Positions 44,688 through 54,275 of a stretch of DNA of 64,000 bases are shown here, piece by piece. This DNA is from Leadbetterella sp040829825 (lineage in GTDB: Bacteria; Bacteroidota; Bacteroidia; Cytophagales; Spirosomataceae), in the NCBI RefSeq assembly GCF_040829825.1, contig NZ_JBFOLH010000017.1. One strand, given 5' to 3'. The translations under genes were made by a program, and so were the position numbers. Within the stretch, counting starts at the first letter, position 1. Each line of letters begins with the position of its first letter. Under the pieces are notes generated by a model. The model was not told where the DNA came from. It worked only from the letters and a program-made list of their open reading frames with translations, and ran no database searches.

Positions 44688-45550
44688 TTCAAAGGGATGG
44701 TTTTGTTCCCGATATAGATAATGGCTATGGCGGTGATAAACATGATGATGCTGTAAATGGCTGAAGGGATAGACATGGTGGCATTGTGGAGGAGGGTGGT
44801 AGCGATGGCGATCCCCAAGGTGCCGTTTTGTATGCCCGATTCGATCGATATGGTCAGGCTCTGCCGGAAAGAAAGCCGGATCAGCCGGGCCAGCAGGAAG
44901 CTGATGCCCAGTGTGAACACATTGAGCAGGAGCGCCGCCGGGCCGGCCAGTCTGAAGAATTCAGCCAGGTTATCTTTTTCCTTATATAAGGCCGAAATAA
45001 TGATCAGCACGAGGAAGAGTGCCGATAAAAGTTTAAAGGTTTTCTGGGACTTTTCCGCAAAAGCGGGAAATTTCTGCTTCAGAAACATACCGATGGCCAC
45101 AGGCACCGCTATGATAAACAGTACCGTAAGAATAGTTCTGAACAGGGGCAGCAGCTCCGATCCGCCTTCGGGCATAAAGTGGCTGATGGAGTAGTTGACC
45201 ACGAAAGGAATGGTGAAGATGGTGACCATGCTGGAAAAGACCGTCAGGGTAATGGCCAGTGCGGTATCTCCTTTTGACAGATGCGTAATGAGGTTAGAGG
45301 TGGGGCCGGCAGGACAGGAGGCGAGGATCATCAGACCCACCGCCAGCTCCAGCCTGAGATTAAGCAGGCTGATCACCAGCCACGCAATGAGTGGAAGCAG
45401 CACTACATGGAAGAGGATACCCAGCGCTATGGCTTTTGGGTACAGGATTACCCGCTTAAAGTCATCGATCACAAGTGTAAGCCCCATGCCCATCATGATG
45501 ATAGCCAGCGCCAGCGGAAGAAATACCTGGGTTATGATGTTTGCATCCAT
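44684..45550 (-). CDS. BASS family sodium-dependent symporter
   Basis: 288 residues from the ATG at 45550 (MDANIITQVFLPLAL); an ATG 34 codons earlier gives a non-hydrophobic extension. Nine to ten membrane helices. Signature parts of the bile-acid/sodium symporter fold: the first-repeat crossover ASCPAGPTSNLITHLSKGD and the second-repeat ESGIQNGTLGIAIA, whose Glu and Gln match the Na2 site of ASBT-like structures. BASS proteins import organic anions such as bile acids, pantoate or pyruvate-like acids. It heads the leftward operon with a sialidase-like gene and is divergent from the sigma/SusCD operon. Confidence 0.9.
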   Translation of the reverse strand: MDANIITQVFLPLALAIIMMGMGLTLVIDDFKRVILYPKAIALGILFHVVLLPLIAWLVISLLNLRLELAVGLMILASCPAGPTSNLITHLSKGDTALAITLTVFSSMVTIFTIPFVVNYSISHFMPEGGSELLPLFRTILTVLFIIAVPVAIGMFLKQKFPAFAEKSQKTFKLLSALFLVLIIISALYKEKDNLAEFFRLAGPAALLLNVFTLGISFLLARLIRLSFRQSLTISIESGIQNGTLGIAIATTLLHNATMSIPSAIYSIIMFITAIAIIYIGNKTIPLK

Positions 45551-45867
45551 AGTTGAAAGAAAGGTTTTAAGAGTATCACTTCTTTTTACGGGATATGGAC
45601 TAGCGCATAGTGCATTTTTTTGACGTTGCTTACACTGTACAGCATAAGCCATCAGGAAGAATGCAACTTTCCGATGTTATGATAATATTAAAAAATGTAC
45701 AAATATTATTAAAATATGAATATTTACGGAGTTTGCGCAATTTGAGGATTATTTTACGCATTTTGCAAATATTGTGTTGCCGGATTGTTTTAGTTTTACT
45801 CTTAAATACTTGACAACGGGCAGGTTTGAGAACGGTAAATACTTCTAATCCTAAAAAGCATTATAGA
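45551..45867. promoter_or_regulatory. Divergent regulatory region between the two 41-54 kb operons
   Basis: 317 bp, AT-rich between about 45675 and 45810. On the plus strand TTG at 45785-45787, a 17-base gap and AATACTTG at 45805-45812 loosely resemble a -33/-7 pair for the sigma-factor gene; the -7 has two mismatches. No leftward promoter was clear. Confidence 0.35.
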
Positions 45868-46395
45868 ATGGAGAAGGCAAAATTTTTTCAGGAGCAAAAA
45901 ATTGGCGATGAGGAATTCAGGAAACTATACGAACGCTATTACCGGCCCGGGCTTACTTTTTTGGTTTCTATTGTCAAGAGCAGGGAGGATGCAGAGAATA
46001 TGCTTCAGGATGTCTTCATGAAGCTATGGCTGAGGAAGGAAAAGCTGGCGTTTGACACCGGTCTCCAGGCCTATATATTTGCCAGTCTCCGGAATATCGC
46101 TTTCGATTTTCTGAAAAAGCTGGAACGGGAAGAGCAGGTGCGGAAGAGCTTTTTTGAGCAGATGGCTGAAGGAGACGATGTCATGGACGAGACGATGGTT
46201 TCAGCGGTATCCGGGGCCGTTGAAAAGCTCACGGAGAAACGCAGGATGATTCTCCGGCTCAATATTGAAGAGGGGAAATCGTACCAGGAGATCGCTGAAA
46301 TTATGCGTATTTCGAAGAATACGGTAAAAAACCAGCTGATCAAAGCCAAGCAGCACCTTAAAAATACCCTGGAGTACCCGCTGGCCATACAATAA
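45868..46395 (+). CDS. ECF-type RNA polymerase sigma factor
   Basis: 175 residues from the ATG at 45868 (MEKAKFFQEQKIGDEEF); an earlier in-frame ATG gives an unlikely extension. Region 2: FRKLYERYYRPGLTFLVSIVK and AENMLQDVFMKLWLRKE; region 4 helix-turn-helix: SYQEIAEIMRISKNTVKNQL. This is the Bacteroidota SusC-linked ECF group, normally held by a FecR anti-sigma encoded next door. Here the next gene is SusC itself, 79 bp downstream, without STN domain. The only candidate anti-sigma is the 62-residue gene at the operon end. Confidence 0.93.
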   Translation: MEKAKFFQEQKIGDEEFRKLYERYYRPGLTFLVSIVKSREDAENMLQDVFMKLWLRKEKLAFDTGLQAYIFASLRNIAFDFLKKLEREEQVRKSFFEQMAEGDDVMDETMVSAVSGAVEKLTEKRRMILRLNIEEGKSYQEIAEIMRISKNTVKNQLIKAKQHLKNTLEYPLAIQ

Positions 46396-46474
46396 TCTTC
46401 TAAAAAACAGGAGGAAGCGAATAGTCCTTTTTACAGCATAGGGAGTAGTAAGAGAATAAAACTCTAAAGATCCT

Positions 46475-49400
46475 ATGAAAGAAAGTTCTAACCGAATAAG
46501 GATGCTTCTCTTCTGTGTATTTCTGCTGGCCGGCATGGGCGCCATGGCTCAGGGCAGAACCGTTAAGGGTAAAGTAACATCCTCTGACGACTCCGGCGGC
46601 CTGCCGGGAGTTAACGTGATCCAGAAGAATACCAACCGTGGGGTAACCACGGATCAGAACGGGAACTACAGCATAGAAGTGACCGGGAACGATGCGGTGC
46701 TGGTATTTACATTTGTGGGCTATGAGCGCCGCGAAGCGGCGGTCGGGAACCGTAGCGTGGTGGATATGATCCTTATCCCGGACGAGAACAGCCTGAGTGA
46801 GGTAGTGGTGACCGCCCTGGGAATAAAGCGGTCAGAGCGCTCGCTGGGGTATTCTGTAGGTAAAGTGGAAGGAAAAGAACTTAACCGGGTGGTGCAGGAG
46901 AACGTGCTGAACAGCCTGGCCGGTAAGGTGTCGGGGGTGACCATCAACTCTACGGGCGGAACGGGCTCTTCGGTAAGCATGGTTATCCGGGGCGCCAATT
47001 CGCTGAACAGCGATAACCAGCCTTTGTTTGTTATTGACGGGGTGCCTATTGCCAATACGCTGAATAACGTAAGTGCCGGTGGTAACGATAACCGGGTTGA
47101 CTTCGGTAATGCCATCAGCAGCCTTAACCCCGATGATATTGAGAATATTTCTATCCTTAAAGGGCCCAGCGCAGCAGCCCTGTACGGTTCAAGAGCAGGT
47201 AACGGCGTGGTGCTCATTACCACCCGCAGCGGTGCCAATGTGAACAAAATGACCGTATCGGTCAATAGCAGCACGGTCTTTGACCAGCCCTATAAATTCC
47301 TGAAATGGCAGACCCAGTTCGGTTCAGGCCAGTTCTCCGCCATTCCGCCCGATATTTCCGGTAACCCGCTCACCAACCCGTTTGGCAAGCTGGTGGAGGA
47401 GAATGTAGACGGAACCTACGGTGCGGCACTGGACAAAGGCTATGAAGAAGTACAATGGAACAGCCCTATCGGGCCTAACGGGAAACCCATGAAGATGCCG
47501 CTGGTATCGCATAAAGATAATGTGAAGAACTTTGTGCAAACGGGTATCACCACTACCAACGGTATTTCGATAGCCAATAATACGGGTGGATACAATTACC
47601 GCCTGTCTTATTCCAATATGTGGAACCGCGGAATTGTGCCCAATTCAGACCTGTTCAGGAATACGATCAACCTGAACACCTCCATCAAAGTAACCAATGC
47701 CATCCGCCTGAGCTCAGTGATCGATTTCAGCCGGAATAATTCGAATAACCGCCCGGCGGGTAACCGGGGAGCTAACCCCCTTCAGTGGGCATACAATGTG
47801 TCGCCGCATACCGATATCCGGGATCTGCGCGATTACTGGATGCCCGGCCAGGAAGGCCTTCAGCAGCGGTCGCAGTATGCGGGAGTATACAATAACCCTT
47901 ATTTTCTGGCGTATGAGGTTAATAATGCCTTTGTGCGCGACAGGATTTACGGAAACATAAGGGCCGATTACCAGATCACCCCTGATTTCAGTGTTTTTGC
48001 CCGTTATTCATTGGATAAGCTGGATGAAAGAAGAGACCTGAAAGTAGCCAACAGCTATACCAACGACCCGAAGGGAGCGTATGCGCTGATCAATATCGGT
48101 AACTTCGAGGAAAACATAGATTTCCTGGCTACCTATAAGAAAGACATTTCAGATTTCAGCCTGTCGGTATCGGCCGGGGGAAACAGCCGATACCAGAAAG
48201 GCACGAATGTCAACAACGCCACCAAAGGCGGGACCGGGCTGATTGTACCGGGTATTTACAACATTCAGAATATAGCACCGGCTAACCTGGATTATTCCAG
48301 CACCTGGTTCCAGCGGGCGATTTATAGTGTTTACGGACTGGCCAATTTCGGGTTTAAAGATATGGTATTCCTGGATGTTACCGCCCGGAACGACTGGTCA
48401 TCTACCCTACCGGTTGAAAACCGCTCGTATTTTTATCCTTCGGCTTCACTGAGTGTCCTGGCCAATGAGTTTATACCGCTGCCCAAAGCCGTAAGCCTGC
48501 TCAAATTACGAGGCGGTGTGGCCCAGGTAGGTAATGATGCCAACCCGTATAACCTGCTGGGCACCCTGAACAATAAGGGGGCCTGGGACGGTATACCGCG
48601 GCTGACCACGCCCAATACCCTGCTGATCCCGGATCTGAAGCCGGAAATCGTAACCTCTTATGAGGGTGGGCTGGACCTTAACCTGTTCACCAACCGCCTG
48701 CGGATGGCCGCTACCTATTATATCGTAGAGAACCGGAACCAGATTCTCAGCGCCAAGCTGCCACCTTCGTCGGGATACATCACGAAAAACGTGAATGCCG
48801 GTTTGCTGACCAGCAAAGGCTGGGAGCTGAGCCTGGGCGGAACACCGGTTTCCAATAAAAACTTCCGCTGGGATATCAATGCCAACTGGACCCGCAACCG
48901 GACCCGCATTGTGGAGCTTTCGGATGAGCTGCCCTATTATACCCTATGGACGGATGCCCGGGGAGGTGCCTGGACGTACGTAGGGGATGAGATCGGCGAT
49001 ATTTATGATGCGGAGGTTGTGACCGTCAAAGACCCGAATTCAAAATATTATGGGTATCCTATCCTGGATGCTACCGGGAAATGGCAGTCGATCGATGCCA
49101 TCAATACCAAGAACAAGATCGGGAATTTCAACCCGAAATTTGTTATGGGATTGCAGACCAGCCTGAATTATAAGGGAATAAGCCTGAATATGTCTTTTGA
49201 CTGGCGAAACGGGGGTGATTTTGTGTCGCAAACCTATCGTTACGGAGAAGAGAACGGACGCTCGCAGCTCTTCCTGGATAAGCTGATCAACCCGAACGGG
49301 CTTGAAGGCCAGGCCCTGAGCGATTACCTGGTAGCCAACAAGGAGACGATGATCTGGATCAACGGAAATGTTTTCCCGCTGGTAGGTGGTCCTACACCGG

Positions 49401-49870
49401 ATTATAACGGCTATCCGTTCAAATACGGACCGTACACGCTTCCGCACGGCGGGGTTTTTGTGCCGGGTGTGATTGAAACAGGGAAAGATGACCAGGGCAA
49501 CCCGGTTTACAAAGAAAACCTGGGCGGTCCGGGAACCGCCGTACTGCCGTTTGCCGGCGCTACCACCTGGTCGTTCACCCGGGCCTTCCTGTATGACGCT
49601 TCCTACATTAAGCTGAGAGAGATCTCGCTGGGCTATGATCTTCCGTCGGGCCTGGTGAAGCGCTGGGGCATGCAGAATGTGAATTTTGCGGTGTACAGCC
49701 GGAATATCATTCTCTGGACCAAGGCCAAGATCAACATTGATCCTGAAATGGCCTATCAGCTGGAATCAAGTGTGCAGGGGGGAGTTTCCCAGTTTAAGCA
49801 GGGAATCGAGCGTTATAACGTAACACCCTGGGTTATGCCGATAGGTTTCCGTTTAGGTATTACATTTTAA
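46475..49870 (+). CDS. SusC/RagA family TonB-linked outer-membrane transporter
   Basis: 1131 residues. Signal peptide (MLLFCVFLLAGMGAMAQ region), carboxypeptidase-like domain (VKGKVTSSDDSGGLPGVNV), plug (EVVVTALGIKRSERSLGYSV and LYGSRAGNGVVLITTRSG), and barrel ending WVMPIGFRLGITF. No STN domain at the front. It precedes its SusD partner by 12 bp. The EVVVTALGIKRSERSLGYSVG-type plug is common in SusC of the peptide/host-polymer kind, but the substrate is not certain. Confidence 0.95.
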   Translation: MKESSNRIRMLLFCVFLLAGMGAMAQGRTVKGKVTSSDDSGGLPGVNVIQKNTNRGVTTDQNGNYSIEVTGNDAVLVFTFVGYERREAAVGNRSVVDMILIPDENSLSEVVVTALGIKRSERSLGYSVGKVEGKELNRVVQENVLNSLAGKVSGVTINSTGGTGSSVSMVIRGANSLNSDNQPLFVIDGVPIANTLNNVSAGGNDNRVDFGNAISSLNPDDIENISILKGPSAAALYGSRAGNGVVLITTRSGANVNKMTVSVNSSTVFDQPYKFLKWQTQFGSGQFSAIPPDISGNPLTNPFGKLVEENVDGTYGAALDKGYEEVQWNSPIGPNGKPMKMPLVSHKDNVKNFVQTGITTTNGISIANNTGGYNYRLSYSNMWNRGIVPNSDLFRNTINLNTSIKVTNAIRLSSVIDFSRNNSNNRPAGNRGANPLQWAYNVSPHTDIRDLRDYWMPGQEGLQQRSQYAGVYNNPYFLAYEVNNAFVRDRIYGNIRADYQITPDFSVFARYSLDKLDERRDLKVANSYTNDPKGAYALINIGNFEENIDFLATYKKDISDFSLSVSAGGNSRYQKGTNVNNATKGGTGLIVPGIYNIQNIAPANLDYSSTWFQRAIYSVYGLANFGFKDMVFLDVTARNDWSSTLPVENRSYFYPSASLSVLANEFIPLPKAVSLLKLRGGVAQVGNDANPYNLLGTLNNKGAWDGIPRLTTPNTLLIPDLKPEIVTSYEGGLDLNLFTNRLRMAATYYIVENRNQILSAKLPPSSGYITKNVNAGLLTSKGWELSLGGTPVSNKNFRWDINANWTRNRTRIVELSDELPYYTLWTDARGGAWTYVGDEIGDIYDAEVVTVKDPNSKYYGYPILDATGKWQSIDAINTKNKIGNFNPKFVMGLQTSLNYKGISLNMSFDWRNGGDFVSQTYRYGEENGRSQLFLDKLINPNGLEGQALSDYLVANKETMIWINGNVFPLVGGPTPDYNGYPFKYGPYTLPHGGVFVPGVIETGKDDQGNPVYKENLGGPGTAVLPFAGATTWSFTRAFLYDASYIKLREISLGYDLPSGLVKRWGMQNVNFAVYSRNIILWTKAKINIDPEMAYQLESSVQGGVSQFKQGIERYNVTPWVMPIGFRLGITF

Positions 49871-49882
49871 TTGTTAAAGATC

Positions 49883-51526
49883 ATGAAAAAATACACATTG
49901 AGAAAGGTCAGTTTGTGGGTGCTCTTCCCGCTGTTCCTGTTTTCCTGTCATGACCTGACAGAGCTGAACGTGAACCCGAACGGAGTAGACCCGAACAAGG
50001 CGAACCCGAACCTGGTGCTGTCTACTGTTCTTTCTGAAACAGGAATGCAGCTGACGAAGCTAAATTTTGACGATATCATGGGCGGGTTGATGCAACATAC
50101 CCAGAAAGACGGCTGGTCTACTGCCCATAACGATTACGATTGGGGCGGAAGTCAGTCGTGGTCAGAATGGTACTCTATTCTACGCGACAACCAGTACGTG
50201 CATGACCGCTCGGTAGAGCTGGGCTATGAGCTGCACCAGGGGATAACGCTGGTAATGAAGTCTATGATCTTCGGTCTGATCGCCGACTTGTGGGGCGACG
50301 CCCCGTATTCGGCTGCTTTGAAAGGGGCTGAAGGTGGCGGAGCCAACACTTTCCCGGTTTTTGACTCCCAGGAAGCCATTTATACGGGCATCCTGGCTGA
50401 TCTCGAAAAAGCCAATACCCTTTTATCGAAAAGTGCGGCCGAATATACCAGCTCTACCGGTAGCGCCGATGTGTACTACGGAGGAAACCCGGCGAAGTGG
50501 AGAAAGCTGGCCAATTCGCTCATGCTGAGGTATTATAACCGTATTTCTGCCAAAAAGCCGGATGTGGCCAAAGCAGGGATTGAGAAAATTGTGAGCAACC
50601 CTGCCCAGTACCCGATTATCACAGCTGCCGCTGATGATGCGGCCATGGGCTTTGCCGGCAACAGCAATGCCGACTCCTGGCCGGCTAACGCTGTCTATGA
50701 CGCCAGCGGAAGCTTTTTCAGGAGGATCAAGATGTGTGCTACCCTGGTGAATAAGCTGCAGGATCTGAAAGACCCGCGTATCGGGGTTTGGGCGGCCAAA
50801 GTGCAGATACCGCTGGTGTTAGATACTACGCTGACCGGTGTGGTGGACAAGATCGAGAACGGTAAAAGGATAGTTTCGCGCCAGCGCGTGCAGGGGCTGG
50901 AAATTAATACCAACCCGGATTATGTAGGCCTGCCGCCGGGCATCCTGGGCGGAGCCACGTACAACCTGAGCCCTACAGCTGAGCAGGCGGCCAATAACCC
51001 GCATGTTTCGTGGTTAAACGATATTTACCGGCAGGCCAAAGGAAACCTGCTCAAAGCCCGGCTGATGTCGGCGGCAGAGGTGAATTTTATCCTGGCCGAG
51101 GCAGCGCAGCGGGGTTGGGCGGTAGGCAATGCCGAAACCTATTACAATGCCGCCATCAAGGCGTCATTTGATACCTGGGGCGTAGCCGGCGGATATGCGG
51201 CGTATATAGCCGGTGATAAAGTGAAGTACAACGGTACGCTGAAGCAGCTGATGGAGCAGAAGTGGATCTCGAGCTGGACAGCCGCCGCCGAGTCGTGGTT
51301 TGATTACCGCCGCACCGGCTACCCCGAGCTTGCCGCCGGCCCGCAGGCCCTGAGAAAAGTACTGCCGGTACGGTTCTTCTATATGCTGGATGAAAGAAAC
51401 CTCAACAAGACCAATGCCGAAACGGCTATGGGCCACCTGGAGAATACTTCCTATTCCGGGCCCGAAGGATCCAACAGTGCCTGGTCTAAACCGTGGGTGA
51501 TTCAGGGAACCGGCAAACCGTGGTAA
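49883..51526 (+). CDS. SusD-like (SusD_2 type) lipoprotein
   Basis: 547 residues from the ATG at 49883 (MKKYTLRKVSLWVLFPLFLFSC); a TTG 12 bases earlier is in frame but less likely. Lipobox LFSC. SusD_2 features: ELNVNPNGVDPNKANPNLVL, DLWGDAPYSAALKGAE, KWRKLANSLMLRYYNRI and the end WFDYRRTGYPEL. It has a long C-terminal tail compared with the 26.9 kb SusD. The ceramidase-like gene starts 2 bp after its stop. Confidence 0.93.
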   Translation: MKKYTLRKVSLWVLFPLFLFSCHDLTELNVNPNGVDPNKANPNLVLSTVLSETGMQLTKLNFDDIMGGLMQHTQKDGWSTAHNDYDWGGSQSWSEWYSILRDNQYVHDRSVELGYELHQGITLVMKSMIFGLIADLWGDAPYSAALKGAEGGGANTFPVFDSQEAIYTGILADLEKANTLLSKSAAEYTSSTGSADVYYGGNPAKWRKLANSLMLRYYNRISAKKPDVAKAGIEKIVSNPAQYPIITAAADDAAMGFAGNSNADSWPANAVYDASGSFFRRIKMCATLVNKLQDLKDPRIGVWAAKVQIPLVLDTTLTGVVDKIENGKRIVSRQRVQGLEINTNPDYVGLPPGILGGATYNLSPTAEQAANNPHVSWLNDIYRQAKGNLLKARLMSAAEVNFILAEAAQRGWAVGNAETYYNAAIKASFDTWGVAGGYAAYIAGDKVKYNGTLKQLMEQKWISSWTAAAESWFDYRRTGYPELAAGPQALRKVLPVRFFYMLDERNLNKTNAETAMGHLENTSYSGPEGSNSAWSKPWVIQGTGKPW

Positions 51527-51527
51527 G

Positions 51528-52769
51528 ATGAACCGGATAAAAATTACCGGCCTGTTTCTCCTCCTGCTGGCCGTACTGTCTGTACACGGGCAGTCGCTGC
51601 GGGGCGGAGCCGCCGTAAGAAAGATCACGCCTGACCCCTTGCTGGCGGTTTCGGGAGGAGTGGGAACACCCTCGCCGGTTACGCAGAAGAAAGGTGACCT
51701 GTTTGTACGGGCCGTGGTGCTGGAATACCGGGGAACCAAGGTGGCGTTTGTCTCCCTGGATAACCTGGGGTGGCCGGCGGTTCTGGGCAACAAAGCCCGG
51801 GCCCTGGTAAGCAGTATTCCACCGGAAAATATCCTGATCGGTGCCACCCATACCCACAGTGCTCCGGATGCCTATGCCTTTCCGGATGCCAACGGTAAGA
51901 GCTACGCCGATATGGACTACCTCAACAAATGTACCGCGCTGATCGCGGAGGCTATTCTCGAGGCAGAAAAGAACCTGGAACCGGTAGACCTGAAGGTGGG
52001 CTATGGGAAGGTTCCGGCAGGGATATCCTATAATTATTACGCCCCTGATTTGTATGATCCCCATTGCGGGGTCATACAGATCCGGAGTAAAAAGACAGGT
52101 AAGCCCGTCAGCACCCTGGTCAATTATGCCATTCATCCGGAAGTGATCGGATCGAAACGGGGTATACTGAGCCCGGATCTTTGCGGACCGCTTTATGAAA
52201 CCATAGAAAATAAGGGTGGCGGCATAGCCGTTTTCTTTAACGGAGCCCAGGGCGGGATGGTCACAGCCGATAACCGCCGCCAGGAGAAGGAAGAAAATAC
52301 CTGGGAAGAGTGTATCCGTATCGGAACCCTGCTGGCCAGCGAGGCCCTGAAAATAGTGGACAAAAGCGAGGCAATAACCCAACCCGTGCTATCGGTGCGA
52401 TCGCAGACGGTGGAGTTCCCGGTAGAGACTCCTGTGATGAAGTATATCCTTGAAAAATCACCGATGGGATACCGGCTAAGCAACGGCAACAAGGTCAGCA
52501 CCGTACAGAACTTTATAGAGCTGGGCCCGGCACGGATCCTGACCATTCCCGGAGAGGCGCTTCCGAACATCGGGTATTACCTGAAAAGAAAGATGAATAC
52601 CGGTTATCCGTTTCTCTTTGGTCTGACCAACGATGCATTCGGCTATATGCTGACCCGGGTAGATTATAACAGTTTCGAGAAGTATAATTATATCTCGCGG
52701 ACCAGCCTGGGCGAAGAAACCGGTGAAATACTGATCAATGAGTCGTTAAAGCTGATAGACCGTAAATAA
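51528..52769 (+). CDS. Neutral ceramidase-like secreted hydrolase (N-terminal domain only)
   Basis: 413 residues with signal peptide (MNRIKITGLFLLLLAVLSVHG). The fold matches the neutral/alkaline ceramidase N-terminal domain: GAAVRKITPDPLLAVSG, zinc motif GATHTHSAPDAY (His108, His110), and a further His203 in NYAIHPEVIG. Classical neutral ceramidases have a GDVSP catalytic serine segment after this; here the corresponding place reads FFNGAQGGMVTADN, without that serine motif. It also lacks the C-terminal Ig-like domain (total about 410 rather than 650 or more). So amidase activity on ceramide is doubtful and another amide/ester substrate is possible. Starts 2 bp after the SusD stop. Confidence 0.8.
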   Translation: MNRIKITGLFLLLLAVLSVHGQSLRGGAAVRKITPDPLLAVSGGVGTPSPVTQKKGDLFVRAVVLEYRGTKVAFVSLDNLGWPAVLGNKARALVSSIPPENILIGATHTHSAPDAYAFPDANGKSYADMDYLNKCTALIAEAILEAEKNLEPVDLKVGYGKVPAGISYNYYAPDLYDPHCGVIQIRSKKTGKPVSTLVNYAIHPEVIGSKRGILSPDLCGPLYETIENKGGGIAVFFNGAQGGMVTADNRRQEKEENTWEECIRIGTLLASEALKIVDKSEAITQPVLSVRSQTVEFPVETPVMKYILEKSPMGYRLSNGNKVSTVQNFIELGPARILTIPGEALPNIGYYLKRKMNTGYPFLFGLTNDAFGYMLTRVDYNSFEKYNYISRTSLGEETGEILINESLKLIDRK

Positions 52770-52883
52770 GTTTTGCTTACTGCATAAAAGTATAACCAAT
52801 AATTAAAATGTAAACAAAAGGCTGTGCTGTCATTTCCTTCCCGGTGAAGGACTGGCGGCTGAAAGCTGCTAACCTTAATTCAA

Positions 52884-54272
52884 ATGAAAATAGCAAAAAT
52901 AATGGTATGTCTGCTCCTGCTGGTTCCGGGAGTAATTACGGCACAAAAGAAAAAGAAGGGCGGCCCGGCTGAGCCGGCGGTGAAAAAGGTGGAGGTTACG
53001 CCTGAAACCGCCCTGAAAAGTTATATATACAACGGTGACACCACCTACGGCTGGGAGATCCGCGATACATTTACCGAAGACGGGGTTACCCGGTATAACC
53101 TGGTCCTTACTTCGCAGAAATGGCGTGAATTTACCTGGAAGCACCAGTTGACGGTTTTTGTGCCGGAGAACATTGCCTATGACGGAGCCCTGCTTTTCAT
53201 TACCGGCGGATCGGTGAAAGACGGAGAGCCCAACTGGTCATCGCAAGACGGGTACTGGCCGGTCATGGCCGGGATAGCCAAACAGAATAAGGCGGTTACG
53301 GCTATCATCAAGCAGGTGCCTAATCAGCCGATCATCGGCAAAATGACAGAAGACCAGCTGATCTCCTACACCCTGCACCAGTTTAAGAACGACAAAGATT
53401 ATACCTGGCCGTTGCTGTTCCCGATGGTGAAGTCGGCCGTAAGAGGAATGGATGCCATCCAGGAGCTGGTGAAGCAGAAAACCTCGGGCACCATCAACCG
53501 TTTTGTGGTGGGCGGGGCCTCCAAGCGGGGCTGGACCACCTGGCTGTCTTCGGCCATTGATGACGCCCGCGTAGTGGCTATTGCTCCTATGGTGATTGAT
53601 ATGCTGAATATGCCTGCCACCCTGAATTACCAGTACAAGACCTATGGCGATTACAGCGTGCAGATCGAAGATTATACCAAGCTGGGCATTGCCCAGGATA
53701 TCGGCTCGGCCGACGGAAAAGCCCTGCAGGCTATGATCGATCCGTATTCGTACCGGGCCAATCTGACCATCCCCAAAATGATCTTTATCGGCACCAACGA
53801 CGAGTACTGGACGCTGGATGCCATTAAGTTTTCGTGGAACGATATTCCCGGGAAAAACATGATCCACCTGGTTCCTAACGCCGGGCACGACCTGGGCGGC
53901 GGAGAGCAGGCTTTCCAGGCGCTTAACGGATTTTTTGCCACCACCCTGCAGAATAAGCCTTATCCCGTGCTGGGCTGGTCAGCACAGTCTTCGTCTGCCG
54001 GAACAGAGCTGAGCATACAGGCGCCGAAAGAAGGGCTCATGGAAGCCTCCCTGTGGTATACCAGCTCGTCAGACAAAGATTTCCGGAACAATTTCTGGCA
54101 GAAAACACGGGTAAAGCTCACCGACGGCGATGTGCTGAAAGTACCGGTGCCCAACCCGGAGAAAGGATACTACGGTTTCTACGTGGACCTGAAGTACAGG
54201 AACCCTTCCGGCGGAAGCTACCTGGTGAGCACACGGGCGTTTATTTCGGATAAAAGCGGATTACAGGAATAA
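52884..54272 (+). CDS. PhoPQ-activated protein (PqaA) family alpha/beta hydrolase
   Basis: 462 residues with signal peptide (MKIAKIMVCLLLLVPGVITAQ) and a Lys/Gly/Pro-rich linker. It matches the PqaA family (PF10142): LTVFVPENIAYDGALLFITGG, the nucleophile elbow GGASKRGWTTWL with Ser213, and IGTNDEYWTLDAIKFSWND with the later NAGHDLGGGE supplying the histidine. The reaction is unknown; the original Salmonella protein is named for regulation, not chemistry. It lies 114 bp after the ceramidase-like gene and 3 bp before the small FecR-like gene. Confidence 0.85.
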   Translation: MKIAKIMVCLLLLVPGVITAQKKKKGGPAEPAVKKVEVTPETALKSYIYNGDTTYGWEIRDTFTEDGVTRYNLVLTSQKWREFTWKHQLTVFVPENIAYDGALLFITGGSVKDGEPNWSSQDGYWPVMAGIAKQNKAVTAIIKQVPNQPIIGKMTEDQLISYTLHQFKNDKDYTWPLLFPMVKSAVRGMDAIQELVKQKTSGTINRFVVGGASKRGWTTWLSSAIDDARVVAIAPMVIDMLNMPATLNYQYKTYGDYSVQIEDYTKLGIAQDIGSADGKALQAMIDPYSYRANLTIPKMIFIGTNDEYWTLDAIKFSWNDIPGKNMIHLVPNAGHDLGGGEQAFQALNGFFATTLQNKPYPVLGWSAQSSSAGTELSIQAPKEGLMEASLWYTSSSDKDFRNNFWQKTRVKLTDGDVLKVPVPNPEKGYYGFYVDLKYRNPSGGSYLVSTRAFISDKSGLQE

Positions 54273-54275
54273 ATT

